Positions 8,834-18,937 of a stretch of 64,000 bases of DNA are shown piece after piece; the first letter of the stretch is position 1, and each line of letters begins with the position of its first letter. Made by a program: the position numbers and the translations under genes. The notes under the pieces were generated by a model. That model was not told the origin of the DNA, searched no databases, and saw nothing but the letters and a program-made list of their open reading frames with translations. Origin of the DNA: Dermacentor variabilis (taxonomy: Eukaryota > Arthropoda > Arachnida > Ixodida > Ixodidae); assembly GCF_050947875.1 (NCBI RefSeq), contig NC_134573.1, positions 63,403,815 to 63,467,814 of the forward strand, in the 5' to 3' direction.

Positions 8834-11800
8834 AGGGACACGTGCTACGCCCCAACTCCTAAGCGTGTGGCAATGGAATTGCAGGGGCTACCGCCGGAAA
8901 CGCGGATCCCTTACGCAATTCATTGCCACACAGCCCCATCCCCCCGATGTAATAGCGTTGCAGGAAGTGCATTGTACTCCTACACTTCCCGGCTACAACA
9001 CACACACAGACACAATAAATTTGACCGTTATCGAACACACTCTCGAAACCTCACCCATACCGCATGTACTTCTCGAATTGGTCCCGTGCTCTCGCTCCCA
9101 TAGCAGCCTGTTTGTGCTTAATATCTACAGCGCACCTAATGCGAGGAAGCATGAGTTCGGACATCTTTCTGCACATCTATGCAAGGTGGCTAAACAGATG
9201 GTCATTGTAGGCGACTTCAATGCCCCGCATTCGGCCTGGGGTTACCAAACAGAAACACCGAAAGGACGCCGGCTTGCTCAAGTTCTTGCGTTACATCGCA
9301 TGACTCTGCTGACAGAACCAGATCAGCCAACACGATTAGGCAACAGCGTAAGCAGACACGTGCCCTGATCTCACCATGGTCAGAGGGGTAGGTCAACACT
9401 CTTGGCGCAATCTCGTGGAGAACTTTGGCAGCGACCATTACATTCTAGCTACAGAACTGCAGGTACAACCAACACGCACTCCTGAACGTACTGTTAAGCT
9501 AATCAATTGGGATAAATTTAGGCGTAATCGGTCCTCCCTAGCTCCTCAGGACACCCTCTCCCTTCAGGAGTGGATCAAACAACTCCAAACTGATCTAAAA
9601 AGGGCAACTCAACACATCACTGCGACAACAGAGACACCCGATGTGGATCTCCATTTGCTCCATCTCTGGGAGGCCCGTAGAGGCCTCACCCGGCGGTGGC
9701 GGCGGCAAAAACATAATCGGAAACTTCGTCTGCGTATTGCCCGCCTAACTACGGAGGCAGATGACTACGCGAACACCCTCACTAATAACAATTGGCATAG
9801 CCTTTGCGATCGCCTCAGCGGCACGCTAAGCACACCTCGGACCTGGTCGCTACTCCGCGCATTATTAAACCCTACGCAAACCAAAATACACACTAGCAAC
9901 AGAGTCCGCACCATCCTCCACAAATCAGGCCTCGATGACACTACTCTACTTCACACTCTACAGCAACGCTACATTGCTACAGGCACCCGCCCCACCTGCA
10001 GAGACTACCCACACATAGACGCCACCTCCCTAGACGCCGATATTAGAGAAGCCGAGGTTAGGGCGGCCTTACAGGGTATTAGGCGCAACACTGCACCCGG
10101 GGCTGATGGGATTCAATACACACTCCTACGCAACCTCGATGATGGCGCCATTAAAGACTTAACTGCATTCTACAATGACCGCTGGAGGAATGGCACGCTT
10201 CCACAGGAATGGTGCCATGCGGACATCATGCTAATTCCTAAGCAAGGCAAGCCACTGTCCCTGAGTTTATGTGTAGGTAAACTCTTCGAGCGCGTTGTAC
10301 TTTCGCGGCTACAACCCTTCCTCGAAGACAGCCAATTCTTTCCGGATACACTCTTCGGCTACCGCCCTAACCTCTCTGCGCAAGACATTTTGCTGCAGCT
10401 TAAGGAGGACGTTGTGGATGGCCCCACTACGGCACAAACCAGAGCTATTCTGGCCTTGGACCTCAAAGGGGCTTTCGACGTCTCCCACGATTTAATTCTC
10501 GACAATCTGGCTTCTTCCCAATGCGGCACACGTACCTATAACTATGTCAGAGCTTTCCTGTCGGACCGCACAGCCACTATTGGCATCGGAGAGCTCCGGT
10601 CGGACGTCGTCGCACTCACAGGTAGAGGAACGCCACAGGGCTCGATCTTATCGCCCACTCTCTTCAACGTGGCTATGGCTAAGCTGCCCCCCTTACTAGA
10701 CCAGATACCCACCATCCGGCACGCTCCCTATGCCGACGACGTTACGATCTGGGCAACCCAGGGATCCGACGGGGCCATCCAGGATGCTCTCCAGGAAGCT
10801 GTACGTGTCGTGCAGAACTATGCAGCCATGGGAGGCCTTTCCTGTGCAGCCGAAAAGTCCGAATTGCTCCGCATGCACAGGCGGCGCCGCAGAACCGACG
10901 AATCCCCTAATATCTCGCTGTTCTTACACGGCAGCCCCATCCCTCAAGTAGCTAGACTCCGCATCTTGGGCCTCCACATTCAGTCGGATGGCAAAGCCTC
11001 ACACACTACGCACCTTTTGGGTCAGCAGATAGCACCAGTCACACATATGATAAACCGCATTACTAATCGTAGAAGAGGCCTTCGCGAGAAAGACGTCCTC
11101 CACATAGTACAGGCTCTGATAATCAGCCGGCTCACATATCACCTCCCCTATCACAATCTCACCCTCACTCAAACTCAGAAGATGGACGCCCTTCTGCGGA
11201 AGGCAGTGAAAGCGGCTCTTGGGCTGCCTCCACATGCTTCCACAAAACGGCTTTTTCAGCTTGGGATCCACAACACCGTAGGCGAGCTTTTGGAGGCTCA
11301 TCGCAATGGTCAGCTCCAACGCCTCAGACGCAGCCGTCAGGGCTGCGCTATACTTTCTCGCCTTGGCTACCCTGTCACTGAGACACCCACACACGTCCCA
11401 CAATATCGCCTCGCTCCTGCTCTACGCGCTAGCATACAAGTAGCTCCAATTCCCCGCAATATGCATCCCGAGCGACACGCCGGCCGTAGACGCGCCCGAA
11501 CTCAGGCCCTGGCACGTATTTTTGGAGACCGCACCACAATTACACCGGTTTTGTACACGCACGCAGCCCGCTACCCAGAGAGGCGGGCCATGTGTTTAGC
11601 TGTAACAATACAGACGCGCTTAGGGTGTGTGCCACAGTTCTAACAACGCACAGCTACTCAGCAGAGGAAGGGGCGATAGCCCTGGCCATTGTCCATGCCT
11701 CGACCCTCTCCGCACAAGACACCATCACCACAGTGACAGACTCGCAGGCTGCCTGCCTGGCCTTCGCGCAAGGACTCGTGACTGCACACACACATCGAAT

Positions 11801-12332
11801 TCTCTCCTCTATCCTCCCTCCCACGTTACACAGGGTGCGTATCGTCTGGACTCCTGGACACGCCTCTCTCCATGGTAATGAACGCGTTAATGCGGTAGCC
11901 CGAGGTCTGACTGGCCGGGCACCATCGGAAGAGCTGTCCTACCTAGACGACGCACCGCCAGAGCCCCTACAGTACACTGAGACGCTCGAGTACTACCGAC
12001 AAAGTCGCCATAACTATCCCCCTCCTCATCCTTCGCTTAATAGAGCAGATGCCGCTGTGTGGCGGCAACTGCAGACCAATTCATTTCCTTGTCTCCACAT
12101 GCTACGTATCTTTCATCCCACCCTGTACCCTTCCTATTGTCCCCACTGTGGGGCCAAACCCACGGTGTATCACTCCATATGGGAATGCCCTAACCCTTCA
12201 GGTGTTCCTCCTATACCCAACCCTACCCTTTCCTCTTGGGAGTCTGCGCTGCTCAGCACAAGCCAGCAGGAACAGCAACGGCTGATCCAGCGGGCTCGCG
12301 AAGTCGCGCATGGCAATGGAGCCCTGGCCTGA
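8817..12332 (+). pseudogene. LINE ORF2: APE endonuclease - RT - RNase H, frameshifted
   Basis: The first ATG (8817) overlaps the ORF1 stop. Part 1 (to about 9355) holds the AP-like endonuclease: LSVWQWNCRGYRRK, DVIALQEVH, IVGDFNAPHSAWG. The frame shifts by +1 near 9350, then SDHYIL follows in the new frame. Part 2 (9376-11643) is the RT, with RGTPQGSILSP and YADDVTIW intact. The conserved LRPISLT block between PKQGKPL and CVGKLFERVV is missing (in-frame deletion). A second shift near 11605 leads to RNase H: YTHAA has His where the catalytic Asp of YTDAA is expected, AEEGAIALAI and VTDSQAA are kept, and NERVNA has lost the final Asp. Part 3 ends with a CX2C..H..C finger (YCPHCGAKPTVYHSIWEC). 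Confidence 0.9.
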
Positions 12333-12340
12333 GGGCCCCA

Positions 12341-12547
12341 CTCATCGAGGAAATTTTAACGCGGTAGCGTTAAGGAGCTCGTGTCGCAGAAAAGCCGGTG
12401 TCGTCGGCGTCCGCGGCGTTGGCCGTGAGCGATAAATCACGGCAGGCACTTCATAAATAAAAAGCAACTTCCAAGGATGGGCTGGGTGGGAATCGAACCA
12501 GGGTCTCCGGAGTGTGAGACGGAGACGTTACCACTGAGCCACGAGTT
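12341..12547 (+). mobile_element. tRNA-derived composite repeat, left part (interrupted by LINE)
   Basis: It begins near AACGCGGTAGCGTTAAGGAGCTCGTG and includes, on the minus strand, TGGCTCAGTGG (box A, 12531-12541) and GGTTCGATTCC (box B, 12489-12499), so it contains a tRNA-like segment. There is no pairing acceptor stem, so it is not a functional tRNA gene. The sequence breaks after TGAGCCACGAGTT at 12547 and resumes at 17334, the break being the insertion site of the LINE at 12548-17320. Confidence 0.7.
12535..12547. repeat. Target-site duplication, left copy
   Basis: TGAGCCACGAGTT abuts the poly(T) that is the reverse complement of the LINE poly(A) tail. The identical 13-mer lies at 17321-17333. 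Confidence 0.9.
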
Positions 12548-12606
12548 TTTTTTTTCTCTTTATTTCCAGCTTGGCTACAAGCCTCAAAAGTGTTTGTGAT
12601 CATAGA

Positions 12607-15600
12607 TCACACTCGTTTTATATGTGTCAAAGTATCAAGCATTGACACCACAGCTTCATCACAGTCATTCATCTTGTACACGTCACGTACCTTCACAACC
12701 ATTTCCACAAAATATTCATACACAGTTCGGCCTTTAACATCGCAATGTCTATATGCCAACAGACTACGCCATACTGCGTGCAGTCCAAGTAAAAAGATCA
12801 TATCCATCTGTTCAAAATCGCGTTCAGGCGGTAAAAAACGAATGCCATGTCGATTGAGGGGTAGGTCTATCTTTAACGTTCTCTGTAATATATCCCAAAA
12901 GAATATGGCATTATTACAATCGATGAAAACATGTTCAATCGTTTCAGCTTTGTTGCACAGAAAGCATCTGCTTCCCCATGGCACATAAATCCCTCTTTCC
13001 TCTAGCCACGTTTTAACAGGCAAGGTTCCCGTGTGAAGCTTGAAAAAGAATGTTTTAACGTTCGCCGGTATACACATATTTTTAACCCTTTTAAGTACGT
13101 CTTGCCCAGGCCCTTGTTGAAAAATTAACCGATATAATGGAACAGGGAACACACTTTCAATGAGATCCTTCATAAGACGTTTTCTTTTTACATTGGAGAG
13201 GTACTCAAGGGAAAATCTCGCCCTAAGGAAACGATAGGACGTTACAACTTCACGCAAGAACCTTGAAATTGTGTAGTGAGGGCCAATGGCTGAAGAAACA
13301 AAAAAATCAGGCATAGAAACTGTTAACATGGTTTGAAAAAAACAACACAGAAACGGGTCTCTTTCGTCCCTTATCAGTATGAAACGTGATACAACTTGCT
13401 GAAGAAACAAGTGGCACACCGACAGACCACCTTTCTTTACTCGACGAAACAAATTCGTCCTTGATGTTCGCTCCCACGTAGAACACCAGATAAACGTGGC
13501 AAATATTCGGTGAAATTTTTGAATATGCTTACGTGTACAATACAGTGCCTGCAGAAGATACATAATTTTCGCAACGAGAAAAACGTTACAAACAGTGGCA
13601 CGTGCAAAAATCGACAACTCACGTCCACCCCATGCTTCGGCCATCGCACGCATTTCATCCGTTTTTTCGAGCCAAAGTGACTCGTTCTCACGATACCCAT
13701 CCAAAGGTACCCCCAGGTAAGTGCTAGGTGTCGTGAGCCACCGAATATTTTCAAAAACACCGGGCGTGGCATTCCAATGGCCATGCCAGAGACCGATACT
13801 CTTTTGCTTATTGATTTCACTGCCGCTTTTCTCGCAAAACCTTTCAGTAATTCTTAATAATGAGCTAACACTCTCCCTATCTGCAGCAAATAGGGCAACG
13901 TCATCGGCATAAGCTAGAACACGTACTTCACAGGACTGTATCTTAAACCCCCTGATTTCTGTACTATTAACTATTTTTCTACAAAGCGGCTCCAAAAATA
14001 AAGCAAAAAGTAAAGGACTTAACGGACAACCCTGTCGAACGGAAGAGAGTACTTGTATGCGTTGTGATAGTTCACCATTAACAATTAAATTGGTACATGA
14101 GCTTTGATATGCCATTTTGATGCCTTTACACATGACGGAACCAAGCCCTACATAATCAATTAATAACAAGAGAACACTATGTGGTACCATATCAAAAGCC
14201 TTAGCTAGATCTATTTGCAGCATCGCTACCTTGAGGAGAGCGCTATCGCAATATTCTAAAATGCTTCTAGCTGTATGAATATTTGTAAATATTTTCCTAC
14301 CTCTGATGCCGCATGTCTGATGCGGCCCAACTAACTTCTGTATAACTCCCTGCAGCCTTGCTGCAAGAACTTTCATGAAAACCTTGTAGTCAACATTAGT
14401 CAACGTAATTGGCCTGTATCCCGTTACTTTACGTAGCATATATTTTTCTTTGCCTTTTGGGATTAGTACCGTGTGCGCACGATTGAACGATGGTGGTAAA
14501 GTCCCCCGCTCGAGTGCCTCTGAAAATACTTCATGCAATGCTGTTGCCATGTCCGTCTTGAACGCCTTGTAAAATGCCGCGGTAATCCCATCCGGACCAG
14601 GAGATTTGCCCGAGCTCAGTTCCTCAATAGCCCTCTCAATCTCTTCCATACTAATATTCATTTCTAATAAATTCGTTTCCTCTTTGCCTAGCGTCGGCAT
14701 TTCTGCCAGAAAATCATCCTCGTAGCCCGGCGCCTTTGGCTCACGACAAGCAAACAAATCTCTATAGTAACTTTCAAATGCCGTCATGATAATTTTCTGT
14801 TCTCTGAATATCCTACCATTATATTCTATTTCCAATATTTCATTTCCTCGAGCGTACGCCTTTTCATCTGACAAAGCTCGCTTTGTAGGTACTTCCCCCG
14901 CGAGATATTTTTCGGCTCGTGCTCGTATAATTGCACCTCTGTATTTATCCTCCTCTAAGCTTTCTAGTTTTCTTTTAATGACTTGTACTTCTTGCGTCAC
15001 CAAACCCGGATTAGCTGTTTCGATTCGCACCAAGTCTTCGAGCTCCTGCCGCAGCATCTGTTCATGTTTTTGAGCCTGATACTTCATATGCCCACCTCTT
15101 TCTATTGCGTTCAATTTTACCCTTTGTTTAAATAACTCCCATTTCTCTGCGGCACTGCGTAGTGTGTCATTAAAAAAATTATGTATTTCTTTTTTTGTTT
15201 CATCTATGAACACGTCATCCTTGATAAGCTTGGCATTCAATTTCCATCTTTCCCATTCAAGCTTCCTTTTTTGCTTTTGGCCGATCTCGAAGGTCACTAA
15301 ACAATGATCACTGAAAGAAACAGCATCAACATCGTAGTTCTGACACAAAGGCGCAATCTCCGAACACACATACACTCGATCTAGTCGTGCATGGCTGGTG
15401 CCTTGAAAGAGTGTGAAATGCTGGCGACTTCCACCTCTTGCGAACTGTGCCACATCATTTAAAGAGAATTTGCTCACGCATTCTTTAAGATACGCAGCAC
15501 TTTCTTCATTTACACAAGCAGTGGTTGAACGGTCTTCCTGATTAAGGACACAATTGTAGTCACCCAACACAATCAAACACCTCTCACAATCAAAATACAT

Positions 15601-16002
15601 ACTCAATTCGCGAAAGAACAAAAATCTTTCATGTGGCTTTGTAGGTGCATAGACACAAATAATTCTAAATTTCGTTTCCCCGTAAGAAAGATCGCACAAA
15701 ACAAAGCGTCCTTGCAAGCAACTTGTAACCGTTTCAACGACAATGCCAATTGAATTTTTAACAAACAACATACACCCGGCTGATGTTCCCACCGCATGGC
15801 TCACGCATACATTGTACCTCAAAGAAAATTTTGCTACCAAGCCTTCGGTCGCCTCCTCTCTGCTAACCTTCGTCTCCTGAACCGCAAGCAAATCTAGGTC
15901 TCTTTCTTGCATTATGCGTTTAACTTGATATTGCTTACGACTAGCCCCTAGACCCCGTACATTGAGCGTACCGACGCGTAATGGTGCAGGTATACTAATC
16001 AT
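12607..16002 (-). CDS. LINE ORF2: APE endonuclease and reverse transcriptase
   Basis: ATG at 16002 (MISIPAPLRVGTLNVRGLG) is the first in frame. The longer open frame upstream starts without ATG. Endonuclease residues are seen in order: TLNVRGLG, LLAVQETKV (catalytic Glu), VLGDYNCVL, and FSDHCLVTF (SDH near residue 215-225). The RT domain covers roughly residues 470-740, with GKSPGPDGITAAFYKAF, VTGYRPITLTNVDYK, LQIDLAKAFDMV, VRQGCPLSPLLFALFLEPL and LAYADDVALF. A C-terminal part ends with a CX2C..H..C finger (CFLCNKAETIEHVFIDC). There is no RNase H domain. It would nick target DNA and reverse transcribe its own RNA. No stop or frame break is seen. Confidence 0.93.
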   Translation of the reverse strand: MISIPAPLRVGTLNVRGLGASRKQYQVKRIMQERDLDLLAVQETKVSREEATEGLVAKFSLRYNVCVSHAVGTSAGCMLFVKNSIGIVVETVTSCLQGRFVLCDLSYGETKFRIICVYAPTKPHERFLFFRELSMYFDCERCLIVLGDYNCVLNQEDRSTTACVNEESAAYLKECVSKFSLNDVAQFARGGSRQHFTLFQGTSHARLDRVYVCSEIAPLCQNYDVDAVSFSDHCLVTFEIGQKQKRKLEWERWKLNAKLIKDDVFIDETKKEIHNFFNDTLRSAAEKWELFKQRVKLNAIERGGHMKYQAQKHEQMLRQELEDLVRIETANPGLVTQEVQVIKRKLESLEEDKYRGAIIRARAEKYLAGEVPTKRALSDEKAYARGNEILEIEYNGRIFREQKIIMTAFESYYRDLFACREPKAPGYEDDFLAEMPTLGKEETNLLEMNISMEEIERAIEELSSGKSPGPDGITAAFYKAFKTDMATALHEVFSEALERGTLPPSFNRAHTVLIPKGKEKYMLRKVTGYRPITLTNVDYKVFMKVLAARLQGVIQKLVGPHQTCGIRGRKIFTNIHTARSILEYCDSALLKVAMLQIDLAKAFDMVPHSVLLLLIDYVGLGSVMCKGIKMAYQSSCTNLIVNGELSQRIQVLSSVRQGCPLSPLLFALFLEPLCRKIVNSTEIRGFKIQSCEVRVLAYADDVALFAADRESVSSLLRITERFCEKSGSEINKQKSIGLWHGHWNATPGVFENIRWLTTPSTYLGVPLDGYRENESLWLEKTDEMRAMAEAWGGRELSIFARATVCNVFLVAKIMYLLQALYCTRKHIQKFHRIFATFIWCSTWERTSRTNLFRRVKKGGLSVCHLFLQQVVSRFILIRDERDPFLCCFFQTMLTVSMPDFFVSSAIGPHYTISRFLREVVTSYRFLRARFSLEYLSNVKRKRLMKDLIESVFPVPLYRLIFQQGPGQDVLKRVKNMCIPANVKTFFFKLHTGTLPVKTWLEERGIYVPWGSRCFLCNKAETIEHVFIDCNNAIFFWDILQRTLKIDLPLNRHGIRFLPPERDFEQMDMIFLLGLHAVWRSLLAYRHCDVKGRTVYEYFVEMVVKVRDVYKMNDCDEAVVSMLDTLTHIKRV

Positions 16003-16073
16003 GGTGATTGTAAGCGCGAACCACCAGTACAACGCTAACCGTGGCTCTACCCTGCAGTGGGAATACCAGGGTA

Positions 16074-17285
16074 TTACTTATCGCGTCCCTGACCCCGAAC
16101 CGGCGACGATGACGCCGACCGGACTTCAGGGACATATTTTTTACCCTTGGCGCCAGCAACGCGGTGCCACTGACGCTCCAGGCGTTTAACCTTGCGTTCG
16201 GTGCTGTCCTCCGTCAACTTCGGAATGCCTGTTCTGGGACGCTTCCCGCGTCCCGCGGTCGCCCCTGTAGCGTCTGCTTGATATTCGGCCGTAGTGATCT
16301 CGGTGCTGTCGCTCATGTCTTCCTCTTCACTTGCTTGACTTAAGGGTAGTGACTCTTGCGTGCAGCCTATTTCGGCACGTTCCTCAGTTGCCTTCGTCAA
16401 GTCCCGACTGTCAGGTGTCGTCCTTCCAGTTTTCTCAGCGTCAGTCTCCCGGGCCTTGTCTTCGCATTCCTTGGTGTTGCTGTTCGGGGCAGACCTTTCG
16501 GCCCCCTCCGCGTCCATTATGTTCTCTTGTACTACTTCTGTTGGGAGAACGGTTTTAGTTACTCTGGCGTAGCTCCTTGCACAGTCATTACTTTCGTGTC
16601 CGAACGCCCGGCACACACCACAACGTGGCGTCTGGCAGTCCCGTCGAATGTGTCCTTGCCTGCGGCACCTCAAACATAGCGGGGACCGGCCCGGGGCCAC
16701 AAGAAGGACGGTGCCACTTCCCAACTTGAAAAGATGAGGCAGGTCATCAAGCTCAACACCTTCCTTAAGTCTCATTCGCACGACTCTCGTCGTGGATGTC
16801 GCATGTTCAAAACCGGCGACGGACCAGTTGTCGTTCGACACGTCAAGGACGTCACCAAAGCTGCTCAACGCTTGCCGAAAGCTCTCACTTTGGACAGCAA
16901 AGTCGACCCAGTGCACTTTCACGGTGACGTCTTGTTGGACGGGGTCAATGACAGCGCAGAAGCCGCCCTTGACCTGAAGTCCACCCGTTTTCACCAGAGC
17001 GTCCTTGTCCGCCTTGCTGCGCAACTTGACTAGCCAGACGTGATTCATCTGGTAGGCTCCAATACCCGTGATGTTCTTGATGATACCAGCGTCCTCCAAT
17101 GGCTCGCGAAAATCTTCCAGCCGATATGGTCTTCTTGCCAGGTCCCCGTGCAAAAAAACGCACTGCTGCATGCTCTCGCCTGAAGGCAATGTTGGCAGCA
17201 ACATCCTATAATCCGAGGGTGCAGAAGAAAACCTGTCACCGCGGCCAAAGGCGGCCGCCAAAGAACCTCGCACGGAGCGAGCCAT
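16074..17285 (-). CDS. LINE ORF1 protein with two CCHC zinc knuckles
   Basis: The in-frame ATG inside the element is at 17285 (MARSVRGSLAAAF). The frame runs further upstream into the target duplication and host SINE, which cannot be element coding. The 403-residue product has an N-terminal region with an RNA-binding-like fold pattern (WVDFAVQSESFRQALSSFG..VLDV) and then two consecutive CCHC knuckles, CLRCRRQGHIRRDC and CGVCRAFGHESNDC, near residues 220-260. A low-complexity acidic tail and a basic C-terminus follow. ORF2 follows on the same strand after 71 nt. The likely role is RNA packaging and chaperone activity in the LINE RNP. Confidence 0.9.
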   Translation of the reverse strand: MARSVRGSLAAAFGRGDRFSSAPSDYRMLLPTLPSGESMQQCVFLHGDLARRPYRLEDFREPLEDAGIIKNITGIGAYQMNHVWLVKLRSKADKDALVKTGGLQVKGGFCAVIDPVQQDVTVKVHWVDFAVQSESFRQALSSFGDVLDVSNDNWSVAGFEHATSTTRVVRMRLKEGVELDDLPHLFKLGSGTVLLVAPGRSPLCLRCRRQGHIRRDCQTPRCGVCRAFGHESNDCARSYARVTKTVLPTEVVQENIMDAEGAERSAPNSNTKECEDKARETDAEKTGRTTPDSRDLTKATEERAEIGCTQESLPLSQASEEEDMSDSTEITTAEYQADATGATAGRGKRPRTGIPKLTEDSTERKVKRLERQWHRVAGAKGKKYVPEVRSASSSPVRGQGRDK

Positions 17286-17320
17286 CACGCGTCCTTCCTC
17301 CTCGAAAGCCGAACGCGGAG

Positions 17321-17333
17321 TGAGCCACGAGTT
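17321..17333. repeat. Target-site duplication, right copy
   Basis: TGAGCCACGAGTT, identical to 12535-12547. It marks the 5' end of the minus-strand LINE. Confidence 0.9.
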
Positions 17334-17635
17334 CGATGCTTCAAAGCGGTACAAAAGCGCCTCTATTGAACGCGGTGTTGCCTTAGAAACGAGCTGTTTC
17401 TAAGGCTCAGGCGTGCGTCGCTTGCTCAGGCGCACATTTCGTTGTCGCGCCGAACGCTGCGTTGCTCGACGCTCACCGCGTCCGATGCGGGGCGCGTAGT
17501 CGCTGCGCCGTAGCCCAATACCCCTTGGCGGGTCGACGGGAACGCTGTCGCGTTCCACTCTTGAAGGCGAAGCTTAAGCGTCCTCCAATTTTTCTACTCG
17601 CTTTACGAAATAAATGTTTATTCTCTCTCTCTCAC
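17334..17635 (+). mobile_element. tRNA-derived composite repeat, right part with (TC)n tail
   Basis: Continues the repeat cut at 12547: CGATGCTTCAAAGCGG.., a small hairpin CCTTAGAAACGAGCTGTTTCTAAGG, then GC-rich sequence. It ends CTTGAAGGCGAAGCTTAAGCG..AATAAATGTTTATTCTCTCTCTCTC, a polyadenylation-like signal plus dinucleotide tail typical of retroposed elements. Joining the two parts gives one element of about 510 bp. Confidence 0.65.
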
Positions 17636-17639
17636 CGCG

Positions 17640-18937
17640 ATCTTCTTGGTTTTGCGTTCTTTTTGGCTTGGCGTTTCCTATAAGAGGTTGCAGGGCATTT
17701 GACCCCATTACTGCGGCCCGCAGTGTCCATGATTTGGTCGTCCATGGTCCTAGGCCGCGTGTTACCAGCGAAGAATTTTGGCGGATTCGAAGGTCGATTG
17801 CTAATGGTAGCCGTTATTACATGCTATCCACTGGCCCATAGTCTAAGCGCTTACTTATGTTTCGAATGGTCTGAAGAATTTCTTCAAAAGGTGAGTCAAT
17901 TTTGTCTTTTTCCTGCCTTCGGGATTTGTATTGGGGGGACCTTGCTTCCCAGCCTACCTGTTTCTCGGGCTTCCTTGTGTCTTACCGTCCCTTGCTTTTA
18001 ATTTTCTATCCGGCAGGAGACCGCGACCTTTCGCAGAGAGGTCAAAATGAGCTGCATGGAGGGGTCACGGTCGGCGTATACTGCTTTCCTTGTTCATTCA
18101 TCTTGTCTTGACGTTGCCTTGATCTTGATTAGCGTCGTGGTTCAGCCTTGGAGTTCAGGTTCTTCGGCGCAGTAGGCTTAAATTGATCCGAGAAGCGGTA
18201 CTTGCAATTTTTTCCGCATGTTCCATGTGCGCCTTCCAAAGCAATGCACTTAGGACTGCAGTGAGGTGGCTCGTCAGGGCCTGGTGGTGGGTGCTATTTG
18301 CCGCAGCTGTGGCACAGCTGCTCCTGCAGCTTCCTGCAGCCATCAACAAGCCTGTTTCCATTTTTTCTCGGAATTTATAGCCCTGGAACAATGCCGACCC
18401 GTTGTAAAGTTCGAAGTGCACATATTTGCCGGCAAATGTGACCTAAACGAAACGAGCTTTGCCAATCCTTCGTACAGGAATTATTGGCGATTCCGGGTTG
18501 CAACTTCGCACAGCGTCCAGTACTTCATCGGTCGCCTCTCCCGCGTGATAGGCTCCGTAGATAGTACCCCCGGAGGACTCGTCGGGTGATGGAACATAGG
18601 CCATTGTCGGAAAATCCTTGCCTTCTAGATTGACGGATTGCAAACGGCGATAACTTCTCATGCGATCAGGATTCTTGGTGCCGATATGATCGCGTTGTTG
18701 TATGGGTTGACTCGAATACAATCTAATCCCGGTACAATACCAGTACCGGGACTAGCTTCACTGAGACGGCGATTGCCTGATGAACTGGTCTGGGGCTGTA
18801 AGCCTGACGCTCAAAGCGTCTTGTCTGCATGACTACTTAAGGTTGTCTGCCGGAAAGCAAAGAAATGCCGCCCTTCGAGAACGGAGAGGCGGCTTGCTAC
18901 TGGCAGAGGGAATTTCGGACGGCGTGCCGCGTCCATC
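17640..18937 (-). pseudogene. I-type LINE ORF1 fragment, degraded
   Basis: On the minus strand the frames read AYVPSPDESSGGTIYGAYHA, then (after shifts) FAGKYVHFELYNGSALFQGYK. Next comes a zinc-knuckle-like CSPKCIALEGAHGTCGKNCKYRF, and finally SWEARSPQYKSRRQEKDKID, the usual C-terminal part of tick I-type ORF1. Stops (for example the TAG in the CGK*HPPP context near 18300) and frame shifts show decay. The opposite strand has a tempting open frame with splice-like sites at 17890 and 18016, which I reject as antisense. Confidence 0.6.
18728..18750. repeat. 8-bp perfect hairpin CCCGGTAC-N7-GTACCGGG
   Basis: Perfect inverted repeat with a 7-nt loop, within the decayed LINE ORF1. Confidence 0.7.

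Larger units (their letters stand above)
6780..12345 (+). mobile_element. I-clade LINE, near full length but decayed
   Basis: Two overlapping ORFs in the order ORF1 (gag-like, zinc knuckles), endonuclease, reverse transcriptase, RNase H identify an I-type LINE. A 5' leader of uncertain start (about 6780) precedes ORF1. The 3' end is a very short trailer after the ORF2 stop at 12332. ORF2 carries frame breaks and in-frame deletions, so this copy is dead. It lies wholly inside the spacer between the two tRNA-Tyr arms. No target duplication could be fixed because the 5' boundary is unclear. Confidence 0.85.
12548..17320 (-). mobile_element. Intact two-ORF LINE (L1/Tx1-like), full length with TSD
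   Basis: A 4773-bp element bounded by a perfect 13-bp target duplication (12535-12547, 17321-17333). On the minus strand it has a 35-bp leader, ORF1 (403 codons), a 71-nt gap, ORF2 (about 1131 codons), a 59-bp trailer with an AATAAAG signal and a short poly(A). Both frames are uninterrupted, and endonuclease and RT motifs are present. The very short leader could mean a small 5' truncation or an internal promoter. Intact ORFs with a perfect TSD suggest a recent and possibly active copy. Clade assignment (L1/Tx1-like) is by general pattern and is not certain. Confidence 0.9.

Noticed and set aside
12480..12547. Functional tRNA gene on the minus strand
   Set aside because: Boxes A and B are good, but the acceptor and anticodon stems do not pair properly and the sequence is part of a longer repeat cut by a LINE.
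17699..18173. Two-exon plus-strand gene with GTGAGT donor at 17891 and CGGCAG acceptor at 18016
   Set aside because: The opposite strand reads as a decayed LINE ORF1 (zinc-knuckle and C-terminal motifs), so the plus-strand frame is antisense coincidence.
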